Shown: one piece after another, positions 14,147 through 22,357 of the stretch
Layout: each line of letters starts with the position of its first letter
Numbering within the stretch: the first letter of the stretch is position 1
Assembly: GCA_035707965.1 (NCBI GenBank)
Contig: DASSTJ010000134.1
Coordinates: 1-28,799, forward strand
Origin: DASSTJ01 sp035707965
Lineage (GTDB): Bacteria; Actinomycetota; Actinomycetes; Actinomycetales; Angustibacteraceae
Direction: 5' to 3'
Length of the DNA stretch: 28,799 nucleotides
Program-made: the position numbers and the translations under genes
Notes under the pieces: model-generated
The model's database searches: none
What the model saw: the letters and a program-made list of their open reading frames with translations, nothing else
Told to the model about the DNA's origin: nothing

Positions 14147-15826
14147 ATGAGGGAGAGGACAGGAGCGACGGACGACGAGGGTGCCGTGGTGGACGAGGAC
14201 TCGCCGTACGGCGAGAGGCTGGACCGGCTCGAGGAGCTCGTCTGGCGTGACGCGGATGCCGCGCACGCGCGTGCCCTGCAGCTGCTCCAGACGATCGACC
14301 GGGGCGTCTACCCGTCGGCCGCCGCTCGGGCCCTGCTCGTGCAGGCGGAGGTGGAGTCGCAGCGCGGGCTGACCGAGCAGAGCGCCCGCATCATGCGTCG
14401 CGTGACCCAGTGGGCGGACGAGCACGCCCACATCTACCTCCAGGCCCGCAGTCACCGTGCGCTGTCGTCCCTGTTCCGCCGGGTAGGTGACTTCGCCCTC
14501 GCGCTCGAGCACGCCATCAAGGGGGTCGAGCTGCTGCCCGGCGGGGCCCGCTCGGTGATCCGGTGCGACCACCTGCTGGCCCTGGCCGACGCGCTGGGTG
14601 AGGTCGGCTCGTACACCGAGTCGCGACGGCGCTACATCGAGGCCAACGAGCTGGCCGATCGCAGCGGCGACCTGTTCATCGGCATGCGGGTGCTCAACAA
14701 CTGGGCCTACACCGAGTACGAGGACGACAACGTCGGGCAGGCGCTGCCCATCGTCGAGCGGCTCGCCGCGGTGTCGGCCCGGCACGACCGGGCTCTGGAC
14801 GTGCACGACCTGGACACCATCGCACGGGTCTACATGCTCGACGGGCGGCTCGACGCGGCCCACCGCATCCTGTCGCCGGTCCGCGGTGACACCGGACGTC
14901 GTCCCCGTCTGTTCGACGAGCGCGCCAACGCGCTGCTCACCCTGGCCGAGATCGAGCGGCTGCAGGGCCGCACGGACGACGCCCAGGCCACTCTGGACCA
15001 GTGCCGCCTGCTGTCCGACGAGCTGGAGCTCGGACCGCTGCAGGTGCGCGTGCGCCGCGAGCAGGCGGAGCTCTTCGCTGCCGCCGGCCGGTTCGAGCTG
15101 GCGTTCGCCGAGCACAAGAGGTTCCACGACGCGGCGATGGAGCTCCACTCGCTGGAGCGAGAGGCGCGCGCCCGCACCTTGCAGGTGCTCTTCGAGACCT
15201 CGGAGGCTCGGCGCGACAGCGCCCACTACCGCGAGCTGTCGGTGCACGACGCGCTGACGGGCCTGCCGAACCGGCGTTTCATCGACGAGCACCTGGGGCG
15301 GCTGTGCGCGGCCGCGGCGGAGTCGGGTGGGTCCCTGACGGTGGCGCTCGTCGACCTCGACCACTTCAAGCAGGTCAACGACACGCTCTCGCACGCGGTC
15401 GGTGATCAGGTGCTCTGCCGGGTGGCGGACCTGCTGAGCGCCGGCGTGGGCGTCGTGGAGGGCGCGATCGCGGCCCGGCTGGGGGGTGAGGAGTTCGTCC
15501 TCGTCGTGCCGGCTGACGAGCTGCGGGCCCGCGAGCTGCTCGACCGGGTGCGGTCCGCCGTCGCGCAGCACGACTGGAGCGGTCTGACCCGCGGCCTCCC
15601 GGTCACGATCAGCATCGGTGCCGCTGTCGCGCCGGACGAGGGCACCGAACGCTCCTTGCTGCTCGCCCGAGCCGACGAGCGGCTGTACGACGCGAAGCGC
15701 GCCGGTCGCAACCGTGTCGTGAGCAGCGAGGGGGCGGCGTTCTCCGAGGGGCACGTCGGAGGGCGGCGGCTGCCTGCGACCCCGTCCGAGTCTCGTGCGC
15801 TCCCCGGCCGCCAGCGGTTAGGGTGA
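14147..15826 (+). CDS. Diguanylate cyclase with TPR-like N-terminal domain
   Basis: A 559-residue soluble protein. Residues ~20-350 are all-helical with repeated A-x-x-L/AL pairs (DFALALEHAIKGVELL, SRRYIEANELADRSG, ARVYMLDGRLDAAHRIL), resembling tetratricopeptide repeats that may sense a protein partner. Residues ~390-545 are a GGDEF domain: LTGLPNRRFIDEHL, VDLDHFKQVNDTLSH, and the active-site signature GGEEF at 446-450, a functional variant of GGDEF. The inhibitory I-site RxxD that should end five residues before it is absent (VEGA at 437-440), so product feedback is unlikely. It should make cyclic di-GMP. ATG 14147 is preceded by AAGAGG (14138-14143); GTG 14188 is an alternative. The last codons carry a possible promoter for the Ter cluster that follows 88 bases later. 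Confidence 0.87.
   Translation: MRERTGATDDEGAVVDEDSPYGERLDRLEELVWRDADAAHARALQLLQTIDRGVYPSAAARALLVQAEVESQRGLTEQSARIMRRVTQWADEHAHIYLQARSHRALSSLFRRVGDFALALEHAIKGVELLPGGARSVIRCDHLLALADALGEVGSYTESRRRYIEANELADRSGDLFIGMRVLNNWAYTEYEDDNVGQALPIVERLAAVSARHDRALDVHDLDTIARVYMLDGRLDAAHRILSPVRGDTGRRPRLFDERANALLTLAEIERLQGRTDDAQATLDQCRLLSDELELGPLQVRVRREQAELFAAAGRFELAFAEHKRFHDAAMELHSLEREARARTLQVLFETSEARRDSAHYRELSVHDALTGLPNRRFIDEHLGRLCAAAAESGGSLTVALVDLDHFKQVNDTLSHAVGDQVLCRVADLLSAGVGVVEGAIAARLGGEEFVLVVPADELRARELLDRVRSAVAQHDWSGLTRGLPVTISIGAAVAPDEGTERSLLLARADERLYDAKRAGRNRVVSSEGAAFSEGHVGGRRLPATPSESRALPGRQRLG
15819..15824 (+). promoter_or_regulatory. Possible -10 element for the Ter cluster
   Basis: TAGGGT matches the actinobacterial TAnnnT -10 pattern and lies 91 bases before the first terD start, inside the last codons of the cyclase gene. 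No good -35 hexamer is seen 16-19 bases upstream, so this is a weak call. Confidence 0.25.
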
Positions 15827-15914
15827 GCGTACGCGGGTGTCGTGCGCGCGCCCGTAGAGAACCGGATGCCGGGGCAGGGAACCGCCCGACCCCATGCTGC
15901 CAGGAGGAACGCTC

Positions 15915-16493
15915 GTGTCGGTCTCCCTCTCCAAGGGTGGAAACGTCAGCCTGACCAAGATCGCGCCCGGTCTGACGGCGGTGTCCGTGGGCCTCGGCTG
16001 GGACCTGCGCACGACGACGGGCACGGACTTCGACCTCGACGCCAGCGCACTGCTGTGCGGGGCCGACGGCAAGGTCCTCGACGACGCGCACTTCGTCTTC
16101 TTCAACAACCTGACGTCGCCGGACGGCTCGGTGGAGCACACGGGTGACAACCTCACCGGTGAGGGCGAGGGCGACGACGAGGTCATCCACGTGAACCTCG
16201 CGGGCGCGTCCGAGCGGGTGCAGAAGGTCGTCTTCCCGGTGTCCATCTACGAGGGCAGCGCCCGCGGGCAGTCCTTCGGTCAGGTGTCGAACGCCTTCAT
16301 CCGGGTCGTCGACCGGTCCAACGGGACCGAGCTGGCACGGTACGACCTCACCGAGGACGCGTCGACGGAGACCGCGATGATCTTCGGCGAGCTCTACCGC
16401 AACAACGGCGAGTGGAAGTTCCGTGCCGTCGGGCAGGGGTACGCGTCGGGACTCGCCGGCATCGCGAAGGACTACGGCGTCAACGTCGGGTGA
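15915..16493 (+). CDS. terD: TerD family calcium-binding stress protein (first copy)
   Basis: A 192-residue TerD protein of standard length. The N-terminal strand VSLSKGGNVSLTKIAPGL, GLGWD, the first calcium-binding loop D40-L-D42-A-S44, and the second H75-TGDNLTGEGEGDDE89 are all intact. Closing blocks (ELARYDLTEDASTETAMIFG, ELYRNNGEWKF, AVGQGYASGL) match TerD/TerE. TerD proteins bind Ca2+ in tandem loops and associate with the inner face of the membrane near TerC in envelope and metal-oxyanion stress. GTG 15915 is set by a perfect AGGAGG (15902-15907) seven bases upstream; a longer frame from ATG 15894 would place this site inside the gene. It is the first gene of an 11-kb same-strand cluster. 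Confidence 0.93.
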   Translation: MSVSLSKGGNVSLTKIAPGLTAVSVGLGWDLRTTTGTDFDLDASALLCGADGKVLDDAHFVFFNNLTSPDGSVEHTGDNLTGEGEGDDEVIHVNLAGASERVQKVVFPVSIYEGSARGQSFGQVSNAFIRVVDRSNGTELARYDLTEDASTETAMIFGELYRNNGEWKFRAVGQGYASGLAGIAKDYGVNVG

Positions 16494-16585
16494 ACCCCGT
16501 CCTGTCCCCGGACCGGCGTCCCGCTCGTCGCCGACCGACCCGCCGCCGTGGCGCCCCGTCGCCGGCCTGACGAGATGACCCTCCT

Positions 16586-17752
16586 GTGATCCTTCGGACC
16601 TTCGGCTGGTCCTTCGCGGTGACGGCCGCGGCCCTGGCGGCCGCGTTCGTCCTCGGTGGCCCGACCGCGTTCGCGCTCGTGGCGATCCTCTCCGTCCTCG
16701 AGATCTCGCTCTCGTTCGACAACGCCGTCGTCAACGCGACGATCCTGGTGAGGATGAACGCCTTCTGGCAGAGGATGTTCCTCACCGTCGGCATCCTCAT
16801 CGCCGTCTTCGGCATGCGGCTGGTCTTCCCGCTCGTGATCGTCGGGGTGACGGCCCAGATCGGACCGGTCGACGCCGTCCGGCTGGCGCTCGAGGGCGGC
16901 TCCATCGACGAGCCCGGCACGTACGCCTACCTGCTTCACGCCGCGCACCCGAGCATCGCGGCCTTCGGCGGCATGTTCCTGTTCATGCTGTTCCTCGACT
17001 TCGTGTTCTCCGACCGGGACATCCGCTGGCTCACCTGGATCGAGCGGCCGCTCGCCAAGATCGGCAAGCTCGACCAGCTCTCGGTGGTGGTCGCGCTCGC
17101 GGCGCTGACCACCACGGCCGAGGTGTTCGCGCAGAAGCCGGGCACCGTCATGGTGTCGGGTTCGCTCGGAATCATCACGTACCTGCTCGTCAACGGTCTG
17201 GGCGAGCTGTTCGAGGCCGAGAGCCACGCATCCCTTCCGGACGACGAGCACCTGGCCGGTGTCCACGGCGACGCCGAGCAGGTCGACGAGTCGCTGAGCG
17301 ACGTGGCGGCTGTGCGTCGGACGTCGGCGGTCGGGGTCGCGGGTCGAGCCGCGTTCTTCCTCTTCCTCTACCTCGAGGCGCTGGACGCGTCGTTCTCGTT
17401 CGACGGCGTCATCGGTGCCTTCGCGATCACGCAGGACATCTTCATCATCGCGACGGGCCTGGGCGTCGGCGCCATGTACATCCGGTCGCTGACGGTGTAC
17501 CTCGTGCGCAAGGGCACCCTGAGCGACTACGTCTACCTCGAGCACGGGGCGCACTGGGCGATCGGCGCGCTCGCCGTCATCCTGCTGGTGACGATCCGTC
17601 ACGAGGTGCCAGAGGTCGTGACCGGTCTCATCGGCGTCGGCTTCATCGGCGCGGCGTTCATCTCGTCGCTCGTGCGCAACCGCGGCCTCGCTCAGCAGGA
17701 CGACGCTGCCGACGAGCGCTCGGGAACCATCCACGCCGACGCCAAGTTCTGA
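16586..17752 (+). CDS. TerC-like integral membrane protein (DUF475 family)
   Basis: A 388-residue polytopic membrane protein with about eight to nine helices. Two related halves each carry an intramembrane acidic motif: E39-ISLSFD45-NAVVNA and E264-ALDASFSFD273-GVIGAF, characteristic of the TerC/DUF475 superfamily and proposed to handle divalent metal ions, Mn2+ in characterised TerC/Alx relatives. A charged cytoplasmic loop (residues ~210-245, rich in Asp/Glu/His) sits between the halves, where a cytosolic partner such as TerD could dock (inference). Start GTG 16586 gives a clean first helix; the ribosome binding site is weak. It sits between two terD genes, which supports a TerC role in this cluster. 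Confidence 0.9.
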   Translation: MILRTFGWSFAVTAAALAAAFVLGGPTAFALVAILSVLEISLSFDNAVVNATILVRMNAFWQRMFLTVGILIAVFGMRLVFPLVIVGVTAQIGPVDAVRLALEGGSIDEPGTYAYLLHAAHPSIAAFGGMFLFMLFLDFVFSDRDIRWLTWIERPLAKIGKLDQLSVVVALAALTTTAEVFAQKPGTVMVSGSLGIITYLLVNGLGELFEAESHASLPDDEHLAGVHGDAEQVDESLSDVAAVRRTSAVGVAGRAAFFLFLYLEALDASFSFDGVIGAFAITQDIFIIATGLGVGAMYIRSLTVYLVRKGTLSDYVYLEHGAHWAIGALAVILLVTIRHEVPEVVTGLIGVGFIGAAFISSLVRNRGLAQQDDAADERSGTIHADAKF

Positions 17753-17809
17753 CTGCGGAGCCCGTCCGCTCCACGCGCGCCCGCACGACCCCGACTGACG
17801 AGGAGCCCC

Positions 17810-18439
17810 GTGCCGATCGACTACACCAAGAAGCCCACGTCGACCGCCGAACCGAGGAGGACCATGAGCGTCAACCTGAGCAAGGGCCAGAGCGTCTCCC
17901 TGACCAAGTCGTCCGGAGGTAGCCTCACCCGGGTGCGGATGGGGCTCGGCTGGGACGCCGTCAAGAAGCGTGGCCTCTTCGGCTCGCGGTCGCAGTCCAT
18001 CGACCTGGACGCGTCGTGCCTGATGTTCGACGGGTCCGGCCGCCTGGTCGACCAGGTGTGGTTCAACCAGCTGCGCAGCAAGGACGGCGCCGTCCAGCAC
18101 ACCGGCGACAACCGCACGGGCGCCGGCGAGGGTGACGACGAGTCGATCATCGTCGAGCTCGGCCAGCTACCCACGACGGTGCAGACGCTCGTCTTCGTCG
18201 TGAACTCGTTCACCGGGCAGAACTTCAGCCAGATCGAGAACGCCTTCTGCCGGCTCGTCGACGAGACGACCGGCGCCGAGGTGGCCCGGTACGAGCTGAC
18301 CGGCTCGGGCACCCACAACGCGCAGGTCATGTCCAAGGTGTCCCGGGACGGGACGGGTTGGTCGATGACCGCCATCGGGGCCATCGCCAACGGTCGCACC
18401 TTCCACGACCTCCTGCCGTCGGTCTCCGGTCACCTGTGA
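17810..18439 (+). CDS. TerD family calcium-binding stress protein (second copy)
   Basis: A 209-residue TerD-domain protein. A short N-terminal extension MPIDYTKKPTSTAEPRRT precedes the usual SVNLSKGQSVSLTKS strand. Calcium motifs are intact: SIDLDASCLMF and HTGDNRTGAGEGDDE. The insert VKKRGLFGSRSQ before the first loop and the tail IGAIANGRTFHDLL differ from the first copy and resemble the TerX/TerZ-like branch. Two starts are credible: GTG 17810 with GAGGAG just upstream, and ATG 17864 with GAGGAGG just upstream. I give the longer form because the PIDYTKKP head recurs in actinobacterial homologues as I remember them. It follows the TerC-like gene by 57 bases. Confidence 0.88.
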   Translation: MPIDYTKKPTSTAEPRRTMSVNLSKGQSVSLTKSSGGSLTRVRMGLGWDAVKKRGLFGSRSQSIDLDASCLMFDGSGRLVDQVWFNQLRSKDGAVQHTGDNRTGAGEGDDESIIVELGQLPTTVQTLVFVVNSFTGQNFSQIENAFCRLVDETTGAEVARYELTGSGTHNAQVMSKVSRDGTGWSMTAIGAIANGRTFHDLLPSVSGHL

Positions 18440-18473
18440 CCGGAGCGCCCGCGGCGGTCTGAGGGCCACCGGC

Positions 18474-19634
18474 ATGCGCCACTTCGCGTACCTGGCCGAC
18501 GAGGAGCGCGAACGGCTGTTCCACGTTCCGCCGCAGAGCTTCACGCGGGCGGACGACCCGGCGCTGCTCTCGACCGCCCTGGGAGCGAGCCTCTACAGCC
18601 CGGGCACCCGGCCGAGCCTGGCCGGTGACCTGCTGCGGCGGGCTGCCGACGGCGTGGTGAGCGCCGTGGTCTGCCTCGAGGACGCCGTCCCGGACGAGCA
18701 GGTGGCCGAGGCCGAGCGCAACGTCGTGCGGCAGCTGAGCGAGCTCGCTGCCACCGGCGCGGACGGTCCGCTCGTCTTCGTACGGGTGCGCAGCCCGGAG
18801 CAGATCGCGGACGTCGTCTCCGGCCTCGGCCAGCACGTGGCCGTGCTGTCAGGCTTCGTGCTGCCGAAGTTCACCGCGCGCACGGGCAGGGCGTTCCTGC
18901 GGGCGGTGCAGGAGGCATCCAGGGCGACGGGCCACCGCCTCTTCGCCATGCCCGTGCTCGAGTCGCCGGAGCTGATCCACCGCGAGACGCGGGTGGAGGC
19001 GCTGATCGACGCCAAGCGGCTCCTGGACGCCCATCGTGACCAGGTGCTCGCTGTCCGGCTCGGCACGACCGACCTCAGCTCGGCGTACGGCATCCGGCGC
19101 GACCGTGACCTCACGATCTACGACGTCGGGGTGGTAGCAGAGGCGATCGCGGACGTCGTCAACGTGTTCGGCCGGGCTGACGGCAGCGGTTACGTCGTCA
19201 CCGGTCCGGTGTGGGAGTACTTCGCTGACCACGAGCGGATCTTCAAGCCCCTGCTGCGCCAGTCACCGTTCGCGGCGCAGGACGCGATGGACCTGCGCGA
19301 GCAGCTCATCACCCAGCACGTCGACGGGCTCATCCGCGAGCTGGTCCTGGACAAGGCGAACGGGCTGCTCGGCAAGACCGTCATCCACCCGTCGCACGTG
19401 CCCGTCGTCCACGCGCTGTCCGTCGTGACGCACGAGGAGTTCGTCGACGCGACCGACGTTCTGGGCGCCGAGCGCGCCGGTGGGGGTGTCGCCGCATCGA
19501 GCTACCGCAACAAGATGAACGAGGCGAAGCCGCACCGTGCCTGGGCCCAGCGCACGCTGCGACGTGCCCAGGCGTTCGGCGTCGCGGCCGAGGGCATCCG
19601 CCTCGTCGACCTGCTCGCGGCAGGCGTCGAGTGA
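18474..19634 (+). CDS. CitE/HpcH-HpaI-like lyase of the Ter biosynthetic module
   Basis: A 386-residue TIM-barrel protein of the citrate lyase beta/HpcH aldolase superfamily. Key blocks are SLYSPGTRPSL near the N-terminus, VVCLEDAVPDEQ, FVRVRSPEQI with the substrate-binding Arg, MPVLESPEL with metal ligand E163, and LGTTDLSSAYG with metal ligand D200. It is longer than CitE (~300) and ends in a C-terminal extension (YRNKMNEAKPHRAWAQRTL) as in ter-locus homologues. A carbon-carbon bond-forming or -cleaving step on an acyl or keto-acid unit is expected. It is joined to the phosphoribosyltransferase gene by a GTGA overlap. In classical ter loci this enzyme is encoded next to an ATP-grasp ligase and two phosphoribosyltransferases, predicted to make a nucleoside-like compound. 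Confidence 0.86.
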   Translation: MRHFAYLADEERERLFHVPPQSFTRADDPALLSTALGASLYSPGTRPSLAGDLLRRAADGVVSAVVCLEDAVPDEQVAEAERNVVRQLSELAATGADGPLVFVRVRSPEQIADVVSGLGQHVAVLSGFVLPKFTARTGRAFLRAVQEASRATGHRLFAMPVLESPELIHRETRVEALIDAKRLLDAHRDQVLAVRLGTTDLSSAYGIRRDRDLTIYDVGVVAEAIADVVNVFGRADGSGYVVTGPVWEYFADHERIFKPLLRQSPFAAQDAMDLREQLITQHVDGLIRELVLDKANGLLGKTVIHPSHVPVVHALSVVTHEEFVDATDVLGAERAGGGVAASSYRNKMNEAKPHRAWAQRTLRRAQAFGVAAEGIRLVDLLAAGVE

Positions 19635-22357
19635 CCCGGACGAGCGCTGGACCCGTGGCCGCAGAAGGGGTGTGGCCAGGCCAGTGGGTGGCCGACCACC
19701 TGACCCTCACCCTCACCACCACGGGGAGCCCGGTCGGGCTGTCCCTGACGGACCTCGTCGGTCTCGCGGTGCGCCGCAACCCGCGCCGGGCCCACCTGCT
19801 CGTGTCACGCGTTCTCGGCAAGCACGTGCCCACCGACCCGCGCGTGGTACTCGGCGCCGGTCTGCTGCTCGGCGCGCTCGTGCGGCTCCGGCTCGTCGGG
19901 CTCGAGCCCGGAGCGGACGTCCGGGCCGCGGCCGAGCACCTGCGTGCGGCCGTGGACGACCCGGCGTCCGACCACGCTCGCCGGCTGCTGCAGCTGGTCC
20001 AGAGCCCTGCACCCGCGCTCGACCTCGTGGTGCTGGGCTATGCCGAGACCGCGACCGGGCTGGGTGACGCGGTGGCCGAGCGGCTCGGCGCGAGCCTCTA
20101 CCTGCACTCGACACGACGCGACGTTCCCGGCCTCGAGCCGTACGCCGGCTTCGAGGAGAGTCACTCGCACGCCACGAGCCACCTGCTGCTGCCGGCCGAC
20201 CCGTCGCAGCTCGACGGTCGTCAGCCCCTCGTGCTGGTGGACGACGAGCTGTCGACCGGAGCCACGGCGCTCGGCACCATCGAGGCGCTGCACCGCAGGG
20301 CGCCACGTGAGCGGTACGTCGTGGCGGCGCTCGTCGACCTGCGCTCGGACCCTGACCGTGAGCGCTTCGCGGCGCTCGGTGCGCGGCTGGGCACCTCGAT
20401 CGACGTCGTCGCCCTGGCGAGCGGCACGGTCGCCCTACCCCCCGACGTCCTGGAGCGAGGCCGCGCCGTGGTCGCGGAGGTCGATCGTCGCGAGACCGAG
20501 CCCCTGCGCCCCGAGCCGGAGGGCGTGCGACGACTCGCCCTCGACTGGCCGCGATCGGTGCCGGAGACCGCGCGTCACGGGGTCTCGCCCGTCCATCGAG
20601 CCGTCCTGGCGGAGCGTCTGCCGCGGCTGGCCCAGGCGCTGGCCGAGGCAGCCCAGGACGCCGTGCTCGCCGACGTCGAGCGACCGACGACCGTGCTGGT
20701 GCTCGGCACGGAGGAGCTCATGGCAGCGCCGCTGCGGCTGGCCGCCGCGCTGCAGTCCGAGCTGGCGGCCCGCGGCCGGGTGGCGAAGGTGCGCTTCTCG
20801 ACCACGACCCGGTCACCGGTGCTGCCGCTGGACGACGCCGGCTACGCGATCCGCAGCGCCCTGGCCTTCGACGCGTCGGACGAGCCGGACGACGCCGTGG
20901 GCGGCGGACGCCGTCGCCGCTTCGCCTACAACCTCGTCGGGCCGGACGGCTCCCGGCCGTACGACGTCGTGCTGCTCGTCATCGACGAGGGCAGCAGTCT
21001 CCCGCCGCTCGGCGAGCCGGGGCTGCTCGGACAGCTGGGGTCGGTCGCGCGGCAGGTAGTGGTCGTGACGCTGCCGTGCGCTCCGCCGCAGGTGTCCCTG
21101 CTCTCGCCCGATGCGAGAAGCGCTGTGCCGCAACGGCTTCCGGAGCCCCTGCGCGGCCCACGGTTCGGCTCCTACGCGCCCGACGAGGTCGCGTGGCTGC
21201 TCACCGACCTGTCCCACGTCGCTCTCGAGGCACCCGTCGAGGAGCGCGAGGAGGCGGTGCAGAGCGGGGGAGCGCACTATGCGGAGTCGCTGCCGGTCGA
21301 GTACCAGCCGACCCCGCAGTACGTGGCGCTGTTCGAGGCGTCCCTGCACGAGTCGGCCACGTGTGTCGCTGCTGCCGTCGGCGTGGTGACGGAGCTGGTG
21401 CTGGCCGAGCGTGGGCACACCGCGGTGCTGGCGTCACTCGCTCGGGCCGGCACGCCCGTCGGCATCCTCATGCGGCGCTGGGCTGCGTGGCGGTACGGCC
21501 TCGACCTGCCGCACTACGCCGTGTCCATCGTGCGTGGCCGCGGCATCGACACGACGGCGCTGGCCTACCTCGCTCGGCGCCACGACGCCGGTCGCGTCGT
21601 CTTCGTCGACGGCTGGACCGGCAAGGGAGCGATCGCGCGTGAGCTGACGACCGCGCTCGCACGCCACGAGCTCACGACGGGCGTGCGCTTCAACCCGGAC
21701 CTCGCGGTGCTCGCCGACCCTGGCCACTGCGTCCGCACGTTCGGAACTCGCGACGACTTCCTCGTGCCGTCCGCCTGCCTGAACTCCACCGTGTCCGGGC
21801 TGGTGTCACGCACCGTGCTCAACGACGCCCTGATCGGGCCGGAGGACTTCCACGGCGCGAAGTTCTACGCCGACCTGGCGTCCGACGACGTCTCCGGTGC
21901 CTTCCTCGATGCGGTGGCAGCGCGCTTCGTCGACGTGGCCGAGGCGGTCGAGTCACGGTGGCCCGAGGTCGCCCGCTCTGATCGCGCCGTGACGTGGTCC
22001 GGGTGGCGAGCGGTCGACCGGATCAGCGAGACCTACGGCATCGGTGACGCGAACCTCGTGAAGCCGGGCGTCGGCGAGACGACCAGGGTGCTCCTGCGCC
22101 GCGTGCCGTGGCGCGTGCTCGTGCGTCGCGACGGCGGTCGGAGCGGCGGTGCCGGCGCTCCGGCCGAACCCGACCTGCGCCACGTGCTGCTGCTTGCCGA
22201 GCAGCGGGGGGTCCCCGTCGAGGAGCTCGACGACCTGCCCTACCGGTGCGTCGGCCTGATCCACCCGCGCTACACCCGCGGTGCCAGCGGGGCGTCCGGG
22301 ATGGCGGTGCACCTTTCCGGGAATCGCCACGAGACGCGGATGCGGATGCGGCCGTGA
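19631..22357 (+). CDS. Fused double phosphoribosyltransferase (PRTase_2-TRSP + PRTase_1-PELOTA)
   Basis: A 908-residue cytosolic protein that appears to join two enzymes normally encoded separately in ter loci. Residues ~35-250 form the first phosphoribosyltransferase, with PRPP loop VLVDDELSTGATALGT at 201-216. Residues ~295-505 match the TRSP region (SPVHRAVLAERLP, VLVLGTEELMAAPLRLA, VLLVIDEGSSLPP). Residues ~511-800 begin with RFGSYAPDEVAWLL and hold a second PRPP-type loop RVVFVDGWTGKGA around 655-667, matching the family also called StiP/PRTase_1. The last ~90 residues (LLRRVPWRVLVRRD, RHVLLLAEQRGVPVEEL) look like the PELOTA RNA-binding-type domain. It would transfer ribose-5-phosphate to one or two acceptors. 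The start overlaps the lyase stop, and the stop overlaps the HAD start. Domain names are from family knowledge; the fusion is seen directly as one uninterrupted frame. Confidence 0.83.
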   Translation: MTRTSAGPVAAEGVWPGQWVADHLTLTLTTTGSPVGLSLTDLVGLAVRRNPRRAHLLVSRVLGKHVPTDPRVVLGAGLLLGALVRLRLVGLEPGADVRAAAEHLRAAVDDPASDHARRLLQLVQSPAPALDLVVLGYAETATGLGDAVAERLGASLYLHSTRRDVPGLEPYAGFEESHSHATSHLLLPADPSQLDGRQPLVLVDDELSTGATALGTIEALHRRAPRERYVVAALVDLRSDPDRERFAALGARLGTSIDVVALASGTVALPPDVLERGRAVVAEVDRRETEPLRPEPEGVRRLALDWPRSVPETARHGVSPVHRAVLAERLPRLAQALAEAAQDAVLADVERPTTVLVLGTEELMAAPLRLAAALQSELAARGRVAKVRFSTTTRSPVLPLDDAGYAIRSALAFDASDEPDDAVGGGRRRRFAYNLVGPDGSRPYDVVLLVIDEGSSLPPLGEPGLLGQLGSVARQVVVVTLPCAPPQVSLLSPDARSAVPQRLPEPLRGPRFGSYAPDEVAWLLTDLSHVALEAPVEEREEAVQSGGAHYAESLPVEYQPTPQYVALFEASLHESATCVAAAVGVVTELVLAERGHTAVLASLARAGTPVGILMRRWAAWRYGLDLPHYAVSIVRGRGIDTTALAYLARRHDAGRVVFVDGWTGKGAIARELTTALARHELTTGVRFNPDLAVLADPGHCVRTFGTRDDFLVPSACLNSTVSGLVSRTVLNDALIGPEDFHGAKFYADLASDDVSGAFLDAVAARFVDVAEAVESRWPEVARSDRAVTWSGWRAVDRISETYGIGDANLVKPGVGETTRVLLRRVPWRVLVRRDGGRSGGAGAPAEPDLRHVLLLAEQRGVPVEELDDLPYRCVGLIHPRYTRGASGASGMAVHLSGNRHETRMRMRP

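Noticed and set aside
13901..15754. Long minus-strand open frame opposite the diguanylate cyclase
   Set aside because: No domain or signal features, and the plus strand has an intact GGEEF protein across the same bases.
16574..16588. Four-codon mini-ORF (ATG ACC CTC CTG TGA) overlapping the TerC-like GTG start
   Set aside because: It could look like a leader peptide that couples translation, but so short an ORF arises easily by chance and nothing else supports it.
16472..18100. Long minus-strand open frame opposite the TerC-like and second TerD genes
   Set aside because: Charged repetitive shadow sequence; the plus-strand genes are clear family members.
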